Part shown: positions 47,277 to 57,839 of the stretch, one piece after another | Layout of the letters: each line of letters begins with the position of its first letter | Position numbering within the stretch: the first letter of the stretch is position 1 | NCBI GenBank assembly: GCA_963971285.1 | Contig: OZ020248.1 | Span: 15,252,001 to 15,316,000 of the forward strand | Source of the DNA: Astropecten irregularis | Taxonomy: Eukaryota > Echinodermata > Asteroidea > Paxillosida > Astropectinidae | Direction of reading: 5' to 3' | DNA: 64,000 nucleotides | Made by a program: the position numbers and the translations under genes | The notes under the pieces: model-generated | Told to the model about the DNA's origin: nothing | Database searches by the model: none | The model's input: only the letters and a program-made list of their open reading frames with translations

Positions 47277-48450
47277 GTTAAAGAATCACTGCAGGTCAAA
47301 AGAAGAACCTCCCTTTTTCAATTAGGAACTTCCTGGTTCTATGAAGAAAAAGGATTCTCTTTTTAACAATCCTCTGATTCCATTTGGCGGTAAAATTGTA
47401 ATGGAAAAAGTGTAGAAAAAAGACGCAGTGTTTGTCCTGTGGCTAGGATGTCTGTATAGGAACTTGAAACTTTGACCCTCCTAATCCTGGGCCCCAGGCT
47501 TCACCTCTTGGTGTCCAATCCAGGTTCCATAATGCCTTTTACACCTTTTCCTAGACCAAATCAACAACTTGTATTCCCATATCCTTCATCTTTCCGGCAG
47601 ATTTCATCAATCCCCTAGGCATTCCCTGAATCTTTTGCTACAGATTCCATCCAAGAGCAGAAATCCTTTCTGTCAACACTGCGGGAATTGGCCAGGGGAT
47701 GTTTCTACTTATTTCTCGCTTTTCAACCCAAATTTGTAAATGGTTCATTGAGATTTCCTTTCTTCTCGCTTTTGACGTACCTCAGGGTTCAAATACTACA
47801 AATACACTTGATAGTGTTGTGAATATGGGTTTTATCATTTTGAATAATTACATATCTTATGTTTCGTTTAACAATTTTGACCCACGATTACGATTAGGAT
47901 TTGTGTGTGTGTGACATTGTGTATGTGCAATTATAGATTCCGATCAGTAGGCCTATGTGGACCTTTACACTAATTTGTATATTTTTCTTGATTCGTAATG
48001 TAATTAGGAATACCATATTTTTCTTAAAAGTGTTATGATGTAGGCCTATTTCACAATTCCCTGGAAACCATCTCAGACTGTAGTCACTGTACAGTAGTAT
48101 CCGTAACATTCTGAGCATTAAGACAAAAAGCACTGGAGCGATGTCCCTAATTATTACCTGAATCCTGAATGAGGCATTTTGGAGACAAGATATGTATATT
48201 TTTGTGTTACGCGTTACGCGTTCCTATTCGCACCAGAAAGAGTTGAACGGGTAATAATAATAATATTGACTGGCGTTACTTTCGGGAGATACCACACATA
48301 TTTCCCTCACTAGACCCATATTGCCCTCGTCTTCGACTTATGAGACTACTTTGGGAAATATACATGTAGTTAAGTGGTATCTCCCTCGAGGCTAGTCAAT
48401 ATCATATAAATATCCCATTGACTCCACTTGTGACTAAAACATCAACTGGT
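47277..48450 (+). other. Intron 2 sequence, no gene seen
   Basis: No supported exon. GTAGGCCTA octamers at about 47948 and 48041. The tandem GTTACGCGTTACGCG lies at about 48204-48220. Confidence 0.4.
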
Positions 48451-48585
48451 GGTCAATTCCACAAAGCCCTGTGATTCTTGATCGTAACTTGAGCTACAAA
48501 GAATAACCCATCGTATCCTATACTTAAGGCTGCAATGAGTCCTACGATTGCTAAGTACACAACGAGTTTGGTGAAATCAACCCCT
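48451..48585. mobile_element. Fold-back element
   Basis: The ends GGTCAATTCCACAAAGCCCT and GAGTTTGGTGAAATCAACCC then CT belong to the GATTTCAC/GTGAAATC set. The interior contains GATCGTAACTTGAGC and ATAACCCATCGTATCC, motifs also present in inverted form at 56342-56500. Confidence 0.7.
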
Positions 48586-49277
48586 GAACATGCACCACCC
48601 TAACGCCCCCAGGCCCTTTAAACTCCAACATTATGTTTTGTTGGGATCTGTTAGGCTGAGGAGGGTACAGTTGTTGGAATTTGCTAAGATTGATACCATG
48701 TGAAAATGATGTTTATTTTTGCATAGGGCCATATGTACACAGTCTGCCAAATTCCAACAGTAAGCAACTGTTGGAACTTGATGAGCTGTGTACTGTTGTT
48801 ATAGAGTAATCTGTTGGAGTATAACAGGTTGAGTACAGTGGACATTACCTGACACTCCAGGCTGTTGGGTTGTGTTAGGCTGAGAAAGGTATTGAGTACA
48901 AATGTCTAGGGGGTTCTACACCGCCACACGGCAAGGCTTTCTGCTTTACCCAAAGCTCTCAATGACCAATAACTGGCCCCAGTGGCCAGTGCAACGTGAA
49001 CAATCCTTCCTCACTGCGGCCCATCCATCCATGGCCTATTGTCAGTTTTGACCATTACCTCCACTGTTGGTGTTTCTGCTTCACTGGTAGTGAGTGGCAG
49101 GCCAATTACTGCTTGACAATTCCCCCTAAAGAAAAGAAGCAAACCTTGCTGCAGGGTAAATATCAGACATATGGTGCCTGGCAGCTTCTGTTCAGATCAT
49201 ACCTTGAGCCCCCTCCTTTCATAACATTCACCATCCTTTCTTTCCTGGTTTTTAGCTGTCAGTTTTAAAGTGACCAA
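48586..49277 (+). other. Intron 2 sequence with CCAACA/TGTTGG motifs
   Basis: From 48615 to 48905 several inverted and direct copies of CTGTTGGA / TCCAACAG occur (ACTCCAACATTATG, GTTGTTGGAATTTG, AATTCCAACAGTAAG, AACTGTTGGAACTTG, CTGTTGGAGTATAAC). This may be a decayed fold-back element, but I cannot set its ends. No exon. Confidence 0.35.
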
Positions 49278-49393
49278 GGGATTGATTTCACGAAGCTCTA
49301 TGAAGGATAACCCATGTATCCTCCCATTCCTATATGCTTACGTAGGGCCGATGTCCTAGTAAGTAACTGATTGAGTTTGGTGACATCGACCCT
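49278..49393. mobile_element. Fold-back element
   Basis: Left end GGGATTGATTTCACGAAGCT, right end GAGTTTGGTGACATCGACCC. The interior GAAGGATAACCCATGTATCC is shared with 48451-48585 in a modified form. Confidence 0.65.
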
Positions 49394-49540
49394 TGATAAT
49401 TTTTAATGGTGGATACATGTAGTTTTTTAAATGGTGAATTTTCTAGGGATCCCTTTAGTTTCCATGAGATTTTGAAATGTGATGTTGCAAAAAAAGAGAG
49501 ACCAAAACCAACTAAAAAGCCTGACGCCATTTATATCACA

Positions 49541-49685
49541 GGGCGTTGAGGAAAGAGAGGCTCAGGCTCTGGCTCCATTCTGTGAATCCATTTTAAAATA
49601 ATGGGTATCAAAATAGAGGCTTTTGGTGACGGTTCGGAGGTAGATTCTCTGGTTGGAGACTGAGCCTTTGTTTTATAAAGCCCCC
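49541..49685. mobile_element. MITE-8 copy, internally deleted
   Basis: AGAGAGGCTCAGGCTCTGGC, then GTGAATCCATTTTAAAATAA, GGTTCGGAGGTAGATTCTCT, and the end TTTGTTTTATAAAGCCCCC. It is about 120 bp shorter than 45742-46005. Confidence 0.75.
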
Positions 49686-49688
49686 ATA

Positions 49689-49825
49689 GGTCGCACCTTA
49701 AACTAAAGTGACTTATTTGTGGATGCTATTGGCACCACAAAGGAGCATCAATAGGTTCCATAATGGAAGATCTGTCACTTTTGTGGATACCAATATGGCA
49801 AATGCAGCTACTTTGTGGTGCGACC
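49689..49825. mobile_element. Small element with GGTCGCACC ends
   Basis: GGTCGCACCTTAAACTAAAG at the left is matched by CTACTTTGTGGTGCGACC at the right. The 137-bp unit abuts the MITE-8 copy at 49685. Only one copy seen. Confidence 0.55.
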
Positions 49826-51135
49826 AATATATGCATTGAGTGCAGTAACCTGCAGTGCAGTGCAGGTAGACAGGGTTCAAACTCACGACTTGACCACATA
49901 CCTTCTCCTTTTTATTAATGAAAACTTTACTGTTTAGTATTTTAACTCACATTCTAATATTCAACTTGATAAAATTACATTTTGGAGAGCCCTTCAATGT
50001 GTTCCAGTGCTGAATGAATTCGCTCTCGAATGTATAAAATCTGTGAGAAATCAAACCAAAGCGGGTCAGCAGAGGCTCGCCCCGAGCTTTCTGACCGACA
50101 TCCTGACGGGAGTTTCTCTTTCAAGGATGCTTACCTCATCTCTATCTCCCTATCGCTCCGTGTCCTCTTTTGGGGAATAATTGTTATGTGTAAAAACAGT
50201 TCTTACCAAGCACTTAAAACCAAGAGGAGTAGTTTGGAAACAAGAATATGTCCAAAGGAGCAATCTTGCCCGGAGCAGGTGAACAAGACTGCCCAACAAT
50301 TAAGTAGGACTCTTCAAAGCTATTTGCCCTAGATGGAGTCTGGAGAGTGTCCTTATACCTTGACAAAAAAAGAAACACACCAAGCCAGATCTTCAACTAA
50401 AAACAATTTGCACTTGATATTGATTGCTTTTTTTCTCTCTCTGTTTCCTGTTGCTACAATTACTTTTGACAAAACTAGGCCAGCTCTGAAAGAACTCACC
50501 CCAAAGCTTGCCTGAAGCCACGGAACAGTAAACTGGGTCGGTTTGTCATTTTGGTTCTTGCCTCTCTTTCTCTATATGTCTTCGCTTCCGCTTCTAGCTG
50601 TGCCTTTGGAAAACTGGGAACATTTCCATGCATAAACAGACATTCCTGTAAAAGTATTGATTACTCTTTGGAGGCCGAAATTGCCAGGATTGGCAGATTT
50701 GGGACATGGTTGGGAAGTGAACTGAGTCATCCAGAGGCTGTCTGTTTCAGTGAAGATAAACTGATATTTGGGACTTTGGGCATCTCCTGGGTGCGTGGGT
50801 ATTTCAAGCCACCTTGTACTCACACTTTGCAGGTGTTCTGACTAATGTGCTACCCAGGCTCTTAGGTAATTGGACACTCTTGTACCAGGTACTTAGAACT
50901 TTTGTGTAAACTGGGTTCCCCAGTAGTACCCAGGTACTAAGGATAATTAGGTGCTTTGTGTTACCCAAGCATATAGTCTGGTACCAGTACCATGTTGATG
51001 TTTTGGGTACCAGCATATATCAGGTACCCAAATGTCCAAGTACCCAAACACTACCAGGCACAATGTGATGATTTGCCAACATTAGGCCTATTGAATACCT
51101 TCATCAGTTGTCAATCTTGAAGCTTCATAGGTTCA
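49826..51135 (+). other. Intron 2 sequence, GGTAC-rich patch
   Basis: At 50850-51050 the sequence is rich in GGTACC/GGTAC/GTACC (ACCAGGTACTTAG, TACCCAGGTACTAAG, TGGTACCAGTACC, GGGTACCAGC, CAGGTACCCAAATG). Frames at 50030-50841 have no motif. No exon recognised. Confidence 0.4.
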
Positions 51136-51246
51136 TGCTGCAAACTGCTTATCAACCAAAATGATCATCTGAAATTATACAAGATGCTCAAAACTAGGAG
51201 GGCCTGATGTCTCCATCCTTGCAGGATCTTCCTCAAAGGCTAAATG
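51136..51246. mobile_element. MITE-5 copy, 5' part
   Basis: The head TGCTGCAAACTGCTTATCAA then CCAAAATGATCATC, and the left arm AACTAGGAGGGCCTGATGTC with CATCCTTGCAGGATCTTCCT. Right arm absent. Confidence 0.75.
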
Positions 51247-52102
51247 CATAAATGCTTCTTTTTGGCTTAGCATAATAGGCCTATAGATTGTACAAGTATC
51301 CACTCATTCCACTGTCCTGCTGGCTCCTCCTATGCAGCATCAGCTCAGTGTGAATTCAGCAACTTGTTCTCAAGTTGCTGTAGGTGACAGATGAAATATA
51401 GTAATGAACTAGTGCATCATTTGTGAAAACAATTCAGCATCTTGATGTGTTGTTACGGCTGTCTCCGGTTGCACGTTTCAGGTTTGTTTTATTTCATATT
51501 GTGTTACCGTTTAAAATTTTTGACAGCTCTCAAAAGAAATGCGAAACACAGAGAAAAACAGTGATGCACTTATTCAATTAGAGATGTAATGTCTGTCTTT
51601 TTCTTAAAAATCTGGCACACTTGGGTGGAAACCATAGGAATATGAGAACGTGATGGTTGAGGTCGGGATACGCATTCTCTGCCCTGACATAAACAGGACC
51701 ACGTCTGTGCCTGTTTCTTCTCAGTGGGGTTGTCTTTAATAGTTCCAGACATTGGAGACCATTTTAGCAGGGGCAAATTGAATTTGGCTCTGGGTCGGCG
51801 ACATCAGCATTGAGTGCCCCATGCAAAGTGTTGGTCCAGTTCTGCCCTTGTTCATTCTTGTGTCAGAGTTTGTGCGATTGGCTGTGTTACGTTTCCATGC
51901 CGTCACCTCACTCAATTAAGAATTGAATTCAGTGTGACATACAGACACTTCATTTGAAATTGAACCAACCGAATCTCGGTCTTGATTTTAAGAGATGAAT
52001 ACGGCATTCATGAATCGGGGCTGGAAATGATATATTATAAACAGTGCTTAGGATGAAGTCTCAGGATTATCATAGCAGCATTTCATCGTGATATTGTACC
52101 AA

Positions 52103-52335
52103 GGGGCCAATTTTACGGCACTGCTTAGCACAACAATTTGCTAAGCATGACATTTCTGTCTTTATAATAAAAACAGGGTTAACAACCAAATTTCCATGTG
52201 TTGTGTATCGCTTGTGATTGTTCTTTGGCTGTTGTTCACTGACCATGAAAATTAAATGAATTTTTAATGGTGGTTTGTTTTATTGGGCAAGACATTTTTG
52301 TGCTAAGCAAATTTTTGTGCTTAGCAGCTCCATGA
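52103..52335. mobile_element. Fold-back element with TGCTTAGCAC arms
   Basis: Left arm CTGCTTAGCACAACAATTTG then CTAAGC, right arm GCTAAGCAAATTTTTGTGCT then TAGCAGC. These are complementary over about 25 bp. The left flank GGGGCCAATTTTACGG resembles the outer tips of the fold-back set. Confidence 0.65.
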
Positions 52336-52458
52336 GTTCCAGAGATCTGCAACCTCCCTAAAGACTTACCACATGAGCTAGGTGTTAGGCCATGATTATG
52401 AAATGAGTTGGTTAACATTCCTGTTTGTTTTTGTTTTTTTGTTTGTTTTTTAACCTGT

Positions 52459-52774
52459 TAAAGGTAGTATCATACATTGGTAAGAAACCAAACAGAAATG
52501 GTCATAGATTTACGTATAACTTACAGGGTATGAATATGGTGGTGGTAGAAACGTACTGTTAAAATTGTTCCGCCTAAAATGGTTTATTTATTCAGAAATT
52601 AGTAAAACAACGATCAAAAATAAAAGAGAAAAGACTTAAGAAATACTGTGGCTGTTTTTCACAAAAAGTGGACACAATGGGACTGAAATTTTCACAGATG
52701 ACTTATCTGTCTTGATATTTCTGTTCATGAATCTGTATTTCTTTGATAAAAACCAAAGTATGATACTACCTTTT
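52459..52774 (+). mobile_element. MITE-1 copy, internally deleted
   Basis: Starts TTAAAGGTAGTATCATACAT and ends AAGTATGATACTACCTTTTAA, TTAA at both sides. About 316 bp; the GATCTTTTAAAAGATC palindrome is reduced to a single GATCAAAAATAAAAG half. Confidence 0.9.
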
Positions 52775-53669
52775 AAGCACGATAAAAAGAGCTTGACATC
52801 ATGTCAGAGTCTCCATCCATTATGAGACAATCTTTGTGATGTGTGCAGATTGCGTTACCTATTTCAATGGGAACGTTGTCAATATTTACAATGTGTGATT
52901 TAGTTTCATCAATAAACTGCATTAAAAAATATAGGTAAAAATAAAAAAATGCCCGCCCATCATCTGCCCCTGAAAAATTAAAGGTGCTTAAACCAACAAT
53001 TTTTTTGTATACATGGCCTTACACCAATCAAATGATGGCTTTTTCCATGCAATTTGCAATGAACATCATTCAATTCTAACCATCCGATCAGGTCCTTTTG
53101 ATCAGCCCAGGTTTCAGTTTCTCGAGCAGGATAATATTTCTTCTTGAGGAACAGGAAATGCACATTAGTTCTCGGCCAAAGTCTCGTCAAAATCCTTTCA
53201 ATGATTTACATGCCCTCAATTGACCCTAGCGGCCATCCATTTACTGCCGCATTTAGCGAGGCAATGCATCACCCCAGCAATATGGCTACAGCTTTCACAG
53301 CAAGTGTATGATTACAACTGAGGTCATTGAACTGCAAGCCTTAGCAGTGTAAATAGGTATAGCGTGTATTTTCTTATAGTGTTGTCCCCATAGCAGCATA
53401 GGAGCTCAGGCAACCGGATATTAAGTCAACAGTACAGTCAGTCCAGCAGTATAAAAGCAATTACATATAAATCCAATTGGACATTGTTGTATAAAATGTT
53501 TTACGTAGAATAATTGCCTGTGTGCTGTGATTAAATGCACAAAGATGAGCATTCCTGCACATCCTGCTTCATGACTTCAGAATTGAAGTCGGCTGATTTT
53601 GTATTTCAAATTTTCTTTTTGGGAGAAGGATGCATTGAATTTACAAAATACTGATTTCAGTGCAGGATT
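52775..53669 (+). other. Intron 2 sequence, no gene seen
   Basis: A 70-codon minus-strand frame at 52978-53190 has no support. No repeat family recognised. Confidence 0.4.
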
Positions 53670-54130
53670 AAGTTCATTTTGTCAGTGCGTTTGTGTGCAG
53701 GTTTTATTTGTTTGTTTTCTGTATGCAATCATCCAGACATGGTATTGTCTGTCTGTTTGTTGGTTCTGGTAAAGGCGATTACTCACCTCTGTGAGCCTTC
53801 TTCATTTGCATGTGTCTGCCTGTTTGTTTGTCCTTTATTCAGGTGGGTGCTCGCTCACCTTGGTGAGACCATGGAGCTAGCATAGTTCCATGGTGAGAGT
53901 TGCCTTTTGCACTAATGCGTTTGTTTATCTTGTGTGTCTGATGGTTACTTTGCCTGCTCTATTCGTTTGTCTGTTATTTCTCAATGAGACGCAGTATTGC
54001 CACCACTCAATCTGTCTGTTTGCATGTGTTTGTTGTTCTGTTCCTGCCAGGTGGTTGCTCACCTTGACCAGACGTGGCACTAGGAACACTTTCACCATGT
54101 GTTTGTCTGTTTGTTTGTTGGCTTGTATAC
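53670..54130 (+). repeat. TTTG/TCTG-rich degenerate repeat before the 61-bp array
   Basis: Recurrent (TCTG)n(TTTG)n blocks (GTCTGTCTGTTTGTTGG, GTCTGCCTGTTTGTTTGTCC, GTTTGTCTGTTTGTTTGTTGG) alternate with CAGGTGG(T/G)TGCTC(G)CTCACCTTG blocks, which suggests an old, longer tandem unit. A similar TTTG run with CTGTCTGTCAGGTG lies beyond the 93-bp array at 58970-59035. Confidence 0.6.
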
Positions 54131-54227
54131 TCTGTCAGGTGGTCGATATATAAACCCAGCCAACATCCGTCCACTGGCCCAGACCTGGCCCAGGCCTGGC
54201 AAGCCTGGTTTTGGGTTGGCCCAGCCG

Positions 54228-54990
54228 TGCCAGCCCTGGGACAGGGCCGGCCCAGGGCTGACATGGTCGGCCATTTTTGGTCAAGCGATGCCAGCCCTGG
54301 GACAGGGCCGGCCCAGGGCTGGCATGGTCGGCCATTTTTGGTCCGGCGATGCCAGCCCTGGGGCAGGGCCGGCCCAGGGCTGACATGGTCGGCCATTTTT
54401 GGTCAAGCGATGCCAGCCCTGGGGCAGGGCCGGCCCTGGGCTGGCATGGTCGGCCATTTTTGGTCCGGCGATGCCAGCCCTGGGACAGGGCCGGCCCAGG
54501 GCTGGCATGGTCGGCCATTTTTGGTCAAGCGATGCCAGCCCTGGGGCAGGGCCGGCCCTGGGCTGGCATGGTCGGCCATTTTTGGTCCGGCGATGCCAGC
54601 CCTGGGACAGGGCCGGCCCAGGGCTGGCATGGTCGGCCATTTTTGGTCCAGCGATGCCAGCCCTGGGTCAGGGCCGGCCCAGGGCTGGCATGGGTAGGTC
54701 ATTTTTGGTCAAGCGATGCCAGCCCTGGGTCAGGGCCGGCCCTGGGCTGGCATGGTCGGCCATTTTTGGTCAAGCGATGCCAGCCCTGGGTCAGGGCCGG
54801 CCCAGGGCTGGCATGGGTAGGTCATTTTTGGTCAAGCGATGCCAGCCCTGGGTCAGGGCCGGCCCTGGGCTGGCATGGTCGGCTATTTTTGGTCCGGCGA
54901 TGCCAGCCCTGGGGCAGGGCCGGCCCAGGGCTGGCATGGTAGGCCATTTTTGGTCAAGCGATGCCAGCCCTGGGGCAGGGCCGGCCCAGG
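54228..54990. repeat. 61-bp GC-rich palindromic satellite, about 12.5 units
   Basis: Period 61 (CCATTTTT at 54271, 54332, 54393). Each unit has the arms GCCAGCCCTGGG and CCCAGGGCTGGC around a GGGCCGGCCC-containing centre, then ATGGTCGGCCATTTTTGGTC and AAGCGAT or CGGCGAT. Variants alternate: AAGCG and CGGCG units take turns in the first half, and CCCAGGGCTGG/CCCTGGGCTGG units with GGTAGGTC take turns in the second, giving a two-unit (122-bp) higher-order repeat. Sixty-one is not divisible by 3 and the unit lacks stops, so frames of 94-221 codons appear in all phases on both strands; none is a credible gene. Confidence 0.95.
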
Positions 54991-56341
54991 AATTTCAGTT
55001 ACGGAATTATCTGAAAACAATCATAAATAACTATTGTGCACATTTAGATATTTAAGAGAAGCAAAACCTGGACAAAAACTATTTTCAGATGCATGATAAA
55101 CAACTTTGGCTCACAAAACACTCAAAAATAGTTCAGACTGCTGTGGGCAATGGATTAATTATGTATAATGCACTGACTGCATAGCTCAGTCTCCCATTCA
55201 TTCTCACCAAGGTCAGTGGATTAGACCACTATTAAACTATGGGGAAGAGGTATAGTTTCACTATAATATTGAACAGAGCGTGATCCATAATTGCAGGTTA
55301 TCAAAAATGTTTTCTTCTCAACAATGCCTTTCCAAATATCTCCTGTAGAGAAATAGAAAATACAGATTTACAAAAAAAAGTTGGGAAAGGTATGACTTGA
55401 CTCAACCCTACTTTATTAATGTTGCGACCCGACCACCAAATACCTCAAACTTAAAAATTTGACTACTGCAGCCGTTATGTTTCCAAGGCCATGCTGCATG
55501 ATATGTGTTGTCCATGCTGCCTGCTGGTTTGCCTGTTTTGTGCTGTACACAGAAAGAAATCATCGCTTAAAACCTCTGATATTCTTCTTTGATTCAGGCA
55601 AGTACATATTGTATTTTAGGAATATTTAATCATTGTAATATTAATCATTTTACTTTAGATAACTGACAAACATTTGCAAGCTTTATGTTGTCACTTTGTC
55701 AGTCTGTGCATTCTTGGTCATGGCATGCAAATGCTTAGTACTTAATAGTACTTTAGTAGGCTAGTTTTTGTACATGATGTACATTTCTTATAGTCATGGT
55801 AGTACTAGTAGTACTAGCTTATATCATGGCCATGTTCCACCGGCAATAGGCCAAGAAACTTGTCCAGAAGTTGTCCTAGCTAACATGTCTGTGACTTCAT
55901 CAGGGGAAACAATGAGTTGGATTTGTCATGTTGTAGGCCTATTTTATAGATTTGAAAATACATCTGTTGATACCAGTGACACTTCCAGTGAAATAAGTTG
56001 GTATTCTTGCACATCAAACAGTAGTTTTGAAAACCGGGTACACCACAGAGATTAACCAATAAGTCTCCTTAACATTTGCTTAAAATTAAATTGATACAAT
56101 ACATTTTTGTTATTAGGAACTATTTTACATTTGAGATCTTAATTTCAAACTAGTTTTTGTTTGTATTTAACTTCTGGTTATTGAAGACATGTAGGATTCG
56201 CATGCCCTTAATTGTGAAGCTAAGCTTAATTCAACTATGGGAAGCTGTTTGACTCAATTGAGGCAACACAGCCATTATTACTAGTTTACAAACTTCTCAG
56301 CTCCAAATTTTTGGAAATTTTTAAGATGTATCTGACATCCT
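54991..56341 (+). other. Intron 2 sequence, no gene seen
   Basis: A 95-codon plus-strand frame at 55768-56055 is Ser/Thr-rich without motif or splice support. Nothing else recognised. Confidence 0.4.
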
Positions 56342-56500
56342 GGGGTCGAAATCACCAAACTCTTCCTAACTTACTATCAATCGTATAATTATGACTTTCG
56401 ATGCATTGAAGCCCTACATTGGATTGGTCACCTGCAGCGACGGGTTATCCTTCGTAACTCGAGTTGCGATCGATCGCAGGGTTTCGTGAAATTGACCCCT
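56342..56500. mobile_element. Fold-back element just before exon 3
   Basis: Starts GGGGTCGAAATCACCAAACT and ends GGGTTTCGTGAAATTGACCC then CT. The interior holds GGGTTATCCTTCGTAACTCG and AGTTGCGATCGATCGCAG. It ends 67 bases before the exon 3 acceptor, within the region where branch point and pyrimidine tract must lie downstream. Confidence 0.7.
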
Positions 56501-56567
56501 GACCATGTACCTCATGATTGGAGTTGTAGTAATTTATGCCATTGTCTTTAATCTTCTTTTCTTCCAG

Positions 56568-56620
56568 CCGCCGTCTTCAAACATTATCTCACAACTGTGG
56601 AACAGGATTTCCAGGATAAG
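56568..56620 (+). CDS. Coiled-coil protein of unknown function, exon 3
   Basis: A 53-base exon behind a strong acceptor (TTAATCTTCTTTTCTTCCAG) and before a donor GTTAGTGA. Its first two bases complete Ala82 with the last base of exon 2; the rest reads AVFKHYLTTVEQDFQDK (residues 83-99) and ends in phase 0. Phe85, Leu89, Val92 and Phe96 keep 4-3-4 spacing, so a second short amphipathic helix is likely. Another phase would read PPSSNIISQLWNRISRI, but only the chosen one matches the phase of exon 2. I cannot name the family. Confidence 0.7.
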
Positions 56621-56800
56621 GTTAGTGATTGCCTGGGTGGTGCTGGTGACAGGGATGGAGGAAGGAAGATGAGACAAGAGACAGCCGGAACAGAATGATG
56701 GCCAATTTGTTTACCCATACCTACAGTTCATCCATAGTGCCTTTTTTGTGGCTAATTATTTCTTATAAACATTATTGACAAAATTCATTTAGAAAAACCG

Positions 56801-56997
56801 ACTATACACCGATCCGACGGAGCGTCCAGGCGCGGTTCTGGGGGGGGGGGGGCTGTAGTCCCCCCCCCCCCCAATTTTGGCTATAGAGTGTGCAGGAGCG
56901 TTAATTCTTTTGTTGCCGGACAAAATACGGGTGGGGACACACTAGTAATGACGGGTGTTTTTTCCCTCAAAGGTCGCGCCGTCAGATCGGTGTATAG
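56801..56997. mobile_element. MITE-6, complete copy
   Basis: The ends CTATACACCGATCCGACGG and CCGTCAGATCGGTGTATAG are inverted repeats of about 19 bp. The interior contains TTCTTTTGTTGCCGGACAAA, GGGTGGGGACACACTAG and TAATGACGGGTGTTTTTT. Related to 39501-39617. Confidence 0.88.
56840..56872. repeat. G13-loop-C13 hairpin inside MITE-6
   Basis: Thirteen G, the seven-base loop CTGTAGT, then thirteen C. This could be a perfect GC hairpin, with either arm also able to form tetra-stranded structure. Exact run lengths depend on sequencing accuracy. Confidence 0.9.
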
Positions 56998-57839
56998 TTA
57001 AATTCCTTCACAGCATCATTTGAAGTACGTACAATGTACGACTTTTTTCATGAAATTTTTAATCCGTCCAGTGTGCATAGTTATTGCCCGTTGCGAGCTG
57101 ATTGTTTGGCCAGCTGAAATGTTCATTCTTTCAGATAAATTTTCCATTTTATATGTTCTTTCAGATACATTTCATAAGCTTGTTAGTTTGATGTTTATAC
57201 CATCTTGTTGACATCGGAATTGATTCATCGATGCAAGTACTGTGTACACCCACCCGTACACGCACACATGTACTGTGGCAATAATTGTTTTCCTGCAGTC
57301 AACCTTGTTAATTTTGCGATTACTCTTGATTACTTTCACAATGTGACCCAAGAACCCAACAAAACTATACATGTACTGTGAAAAGTAGAAAATTAATCAA
57401 ACAGTCAAAAGATTTATTTCAGCTTGCAATTTTTTAAATAAATTGGTTTCTTCAATGTATTTAGTTGACTCCTACCGAATGTTCCTTGTGAAAAAATGTT
57501 CAGGTCTAGTATATGCTTCAGTTACTTCTATAGACCTGCTGTCCGGAGCTTTATTCAAGTAATTTGAGCCTTGGTGTGTGTAATAACACTTTGTGAATGG
57601 TATGTAAGTTTACATATTAAATTTCTCAGTTCTTGGATCAGAATGTAAACATTTGTGTACATGTATTATTTTTTTATAGTGCTTGTCACAGAGTTTAATA
57701 AATTTGTATTTTTATATAGTATACAGGATTTAATTTGGAACCTTTAACATTTTCTTTAACCTAAATTCCATCATGACAGTATGTTGATTTTAGTGCTGAA
57801 GTGTGAGAGGGTGGGAAGGGGGTGGGGGGGTATCAATTA
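56998..57839 (+). other. Intron sequence, no gene seen
   Basis: AT-rich. GTTTTCCTGCAG at about 57288 resembles an acceptor, but the phase 0 frame behind it (STLLILRL...) closes after 15 codons and looks random. Confidence 0.4.

Noticed and set aside
46910..47366. Frames encoding an 11-residue STYQEQDPLGS repeat
   Set aside because: Derived from the 33-bp array, with competing frames on both strands and no flanking exon signals. Kept only as a repeat.
54074..55055. Open frames of 207-221 codons on + and up to 129 on - through the 61-bp array
   Set aside because: They exist in all phases because the satellite unit lacks stop codons. The peptides are the same repeat in rotated frames, with no start context, splice sites or known fold.
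57288..57345. Exon behind the acceptor-like TTTTCCTGCAG
   Set aside because: The phase 0 frame gives a Leu/Ile/Thr-rich random peptide that closes quickly, and no donor follows.
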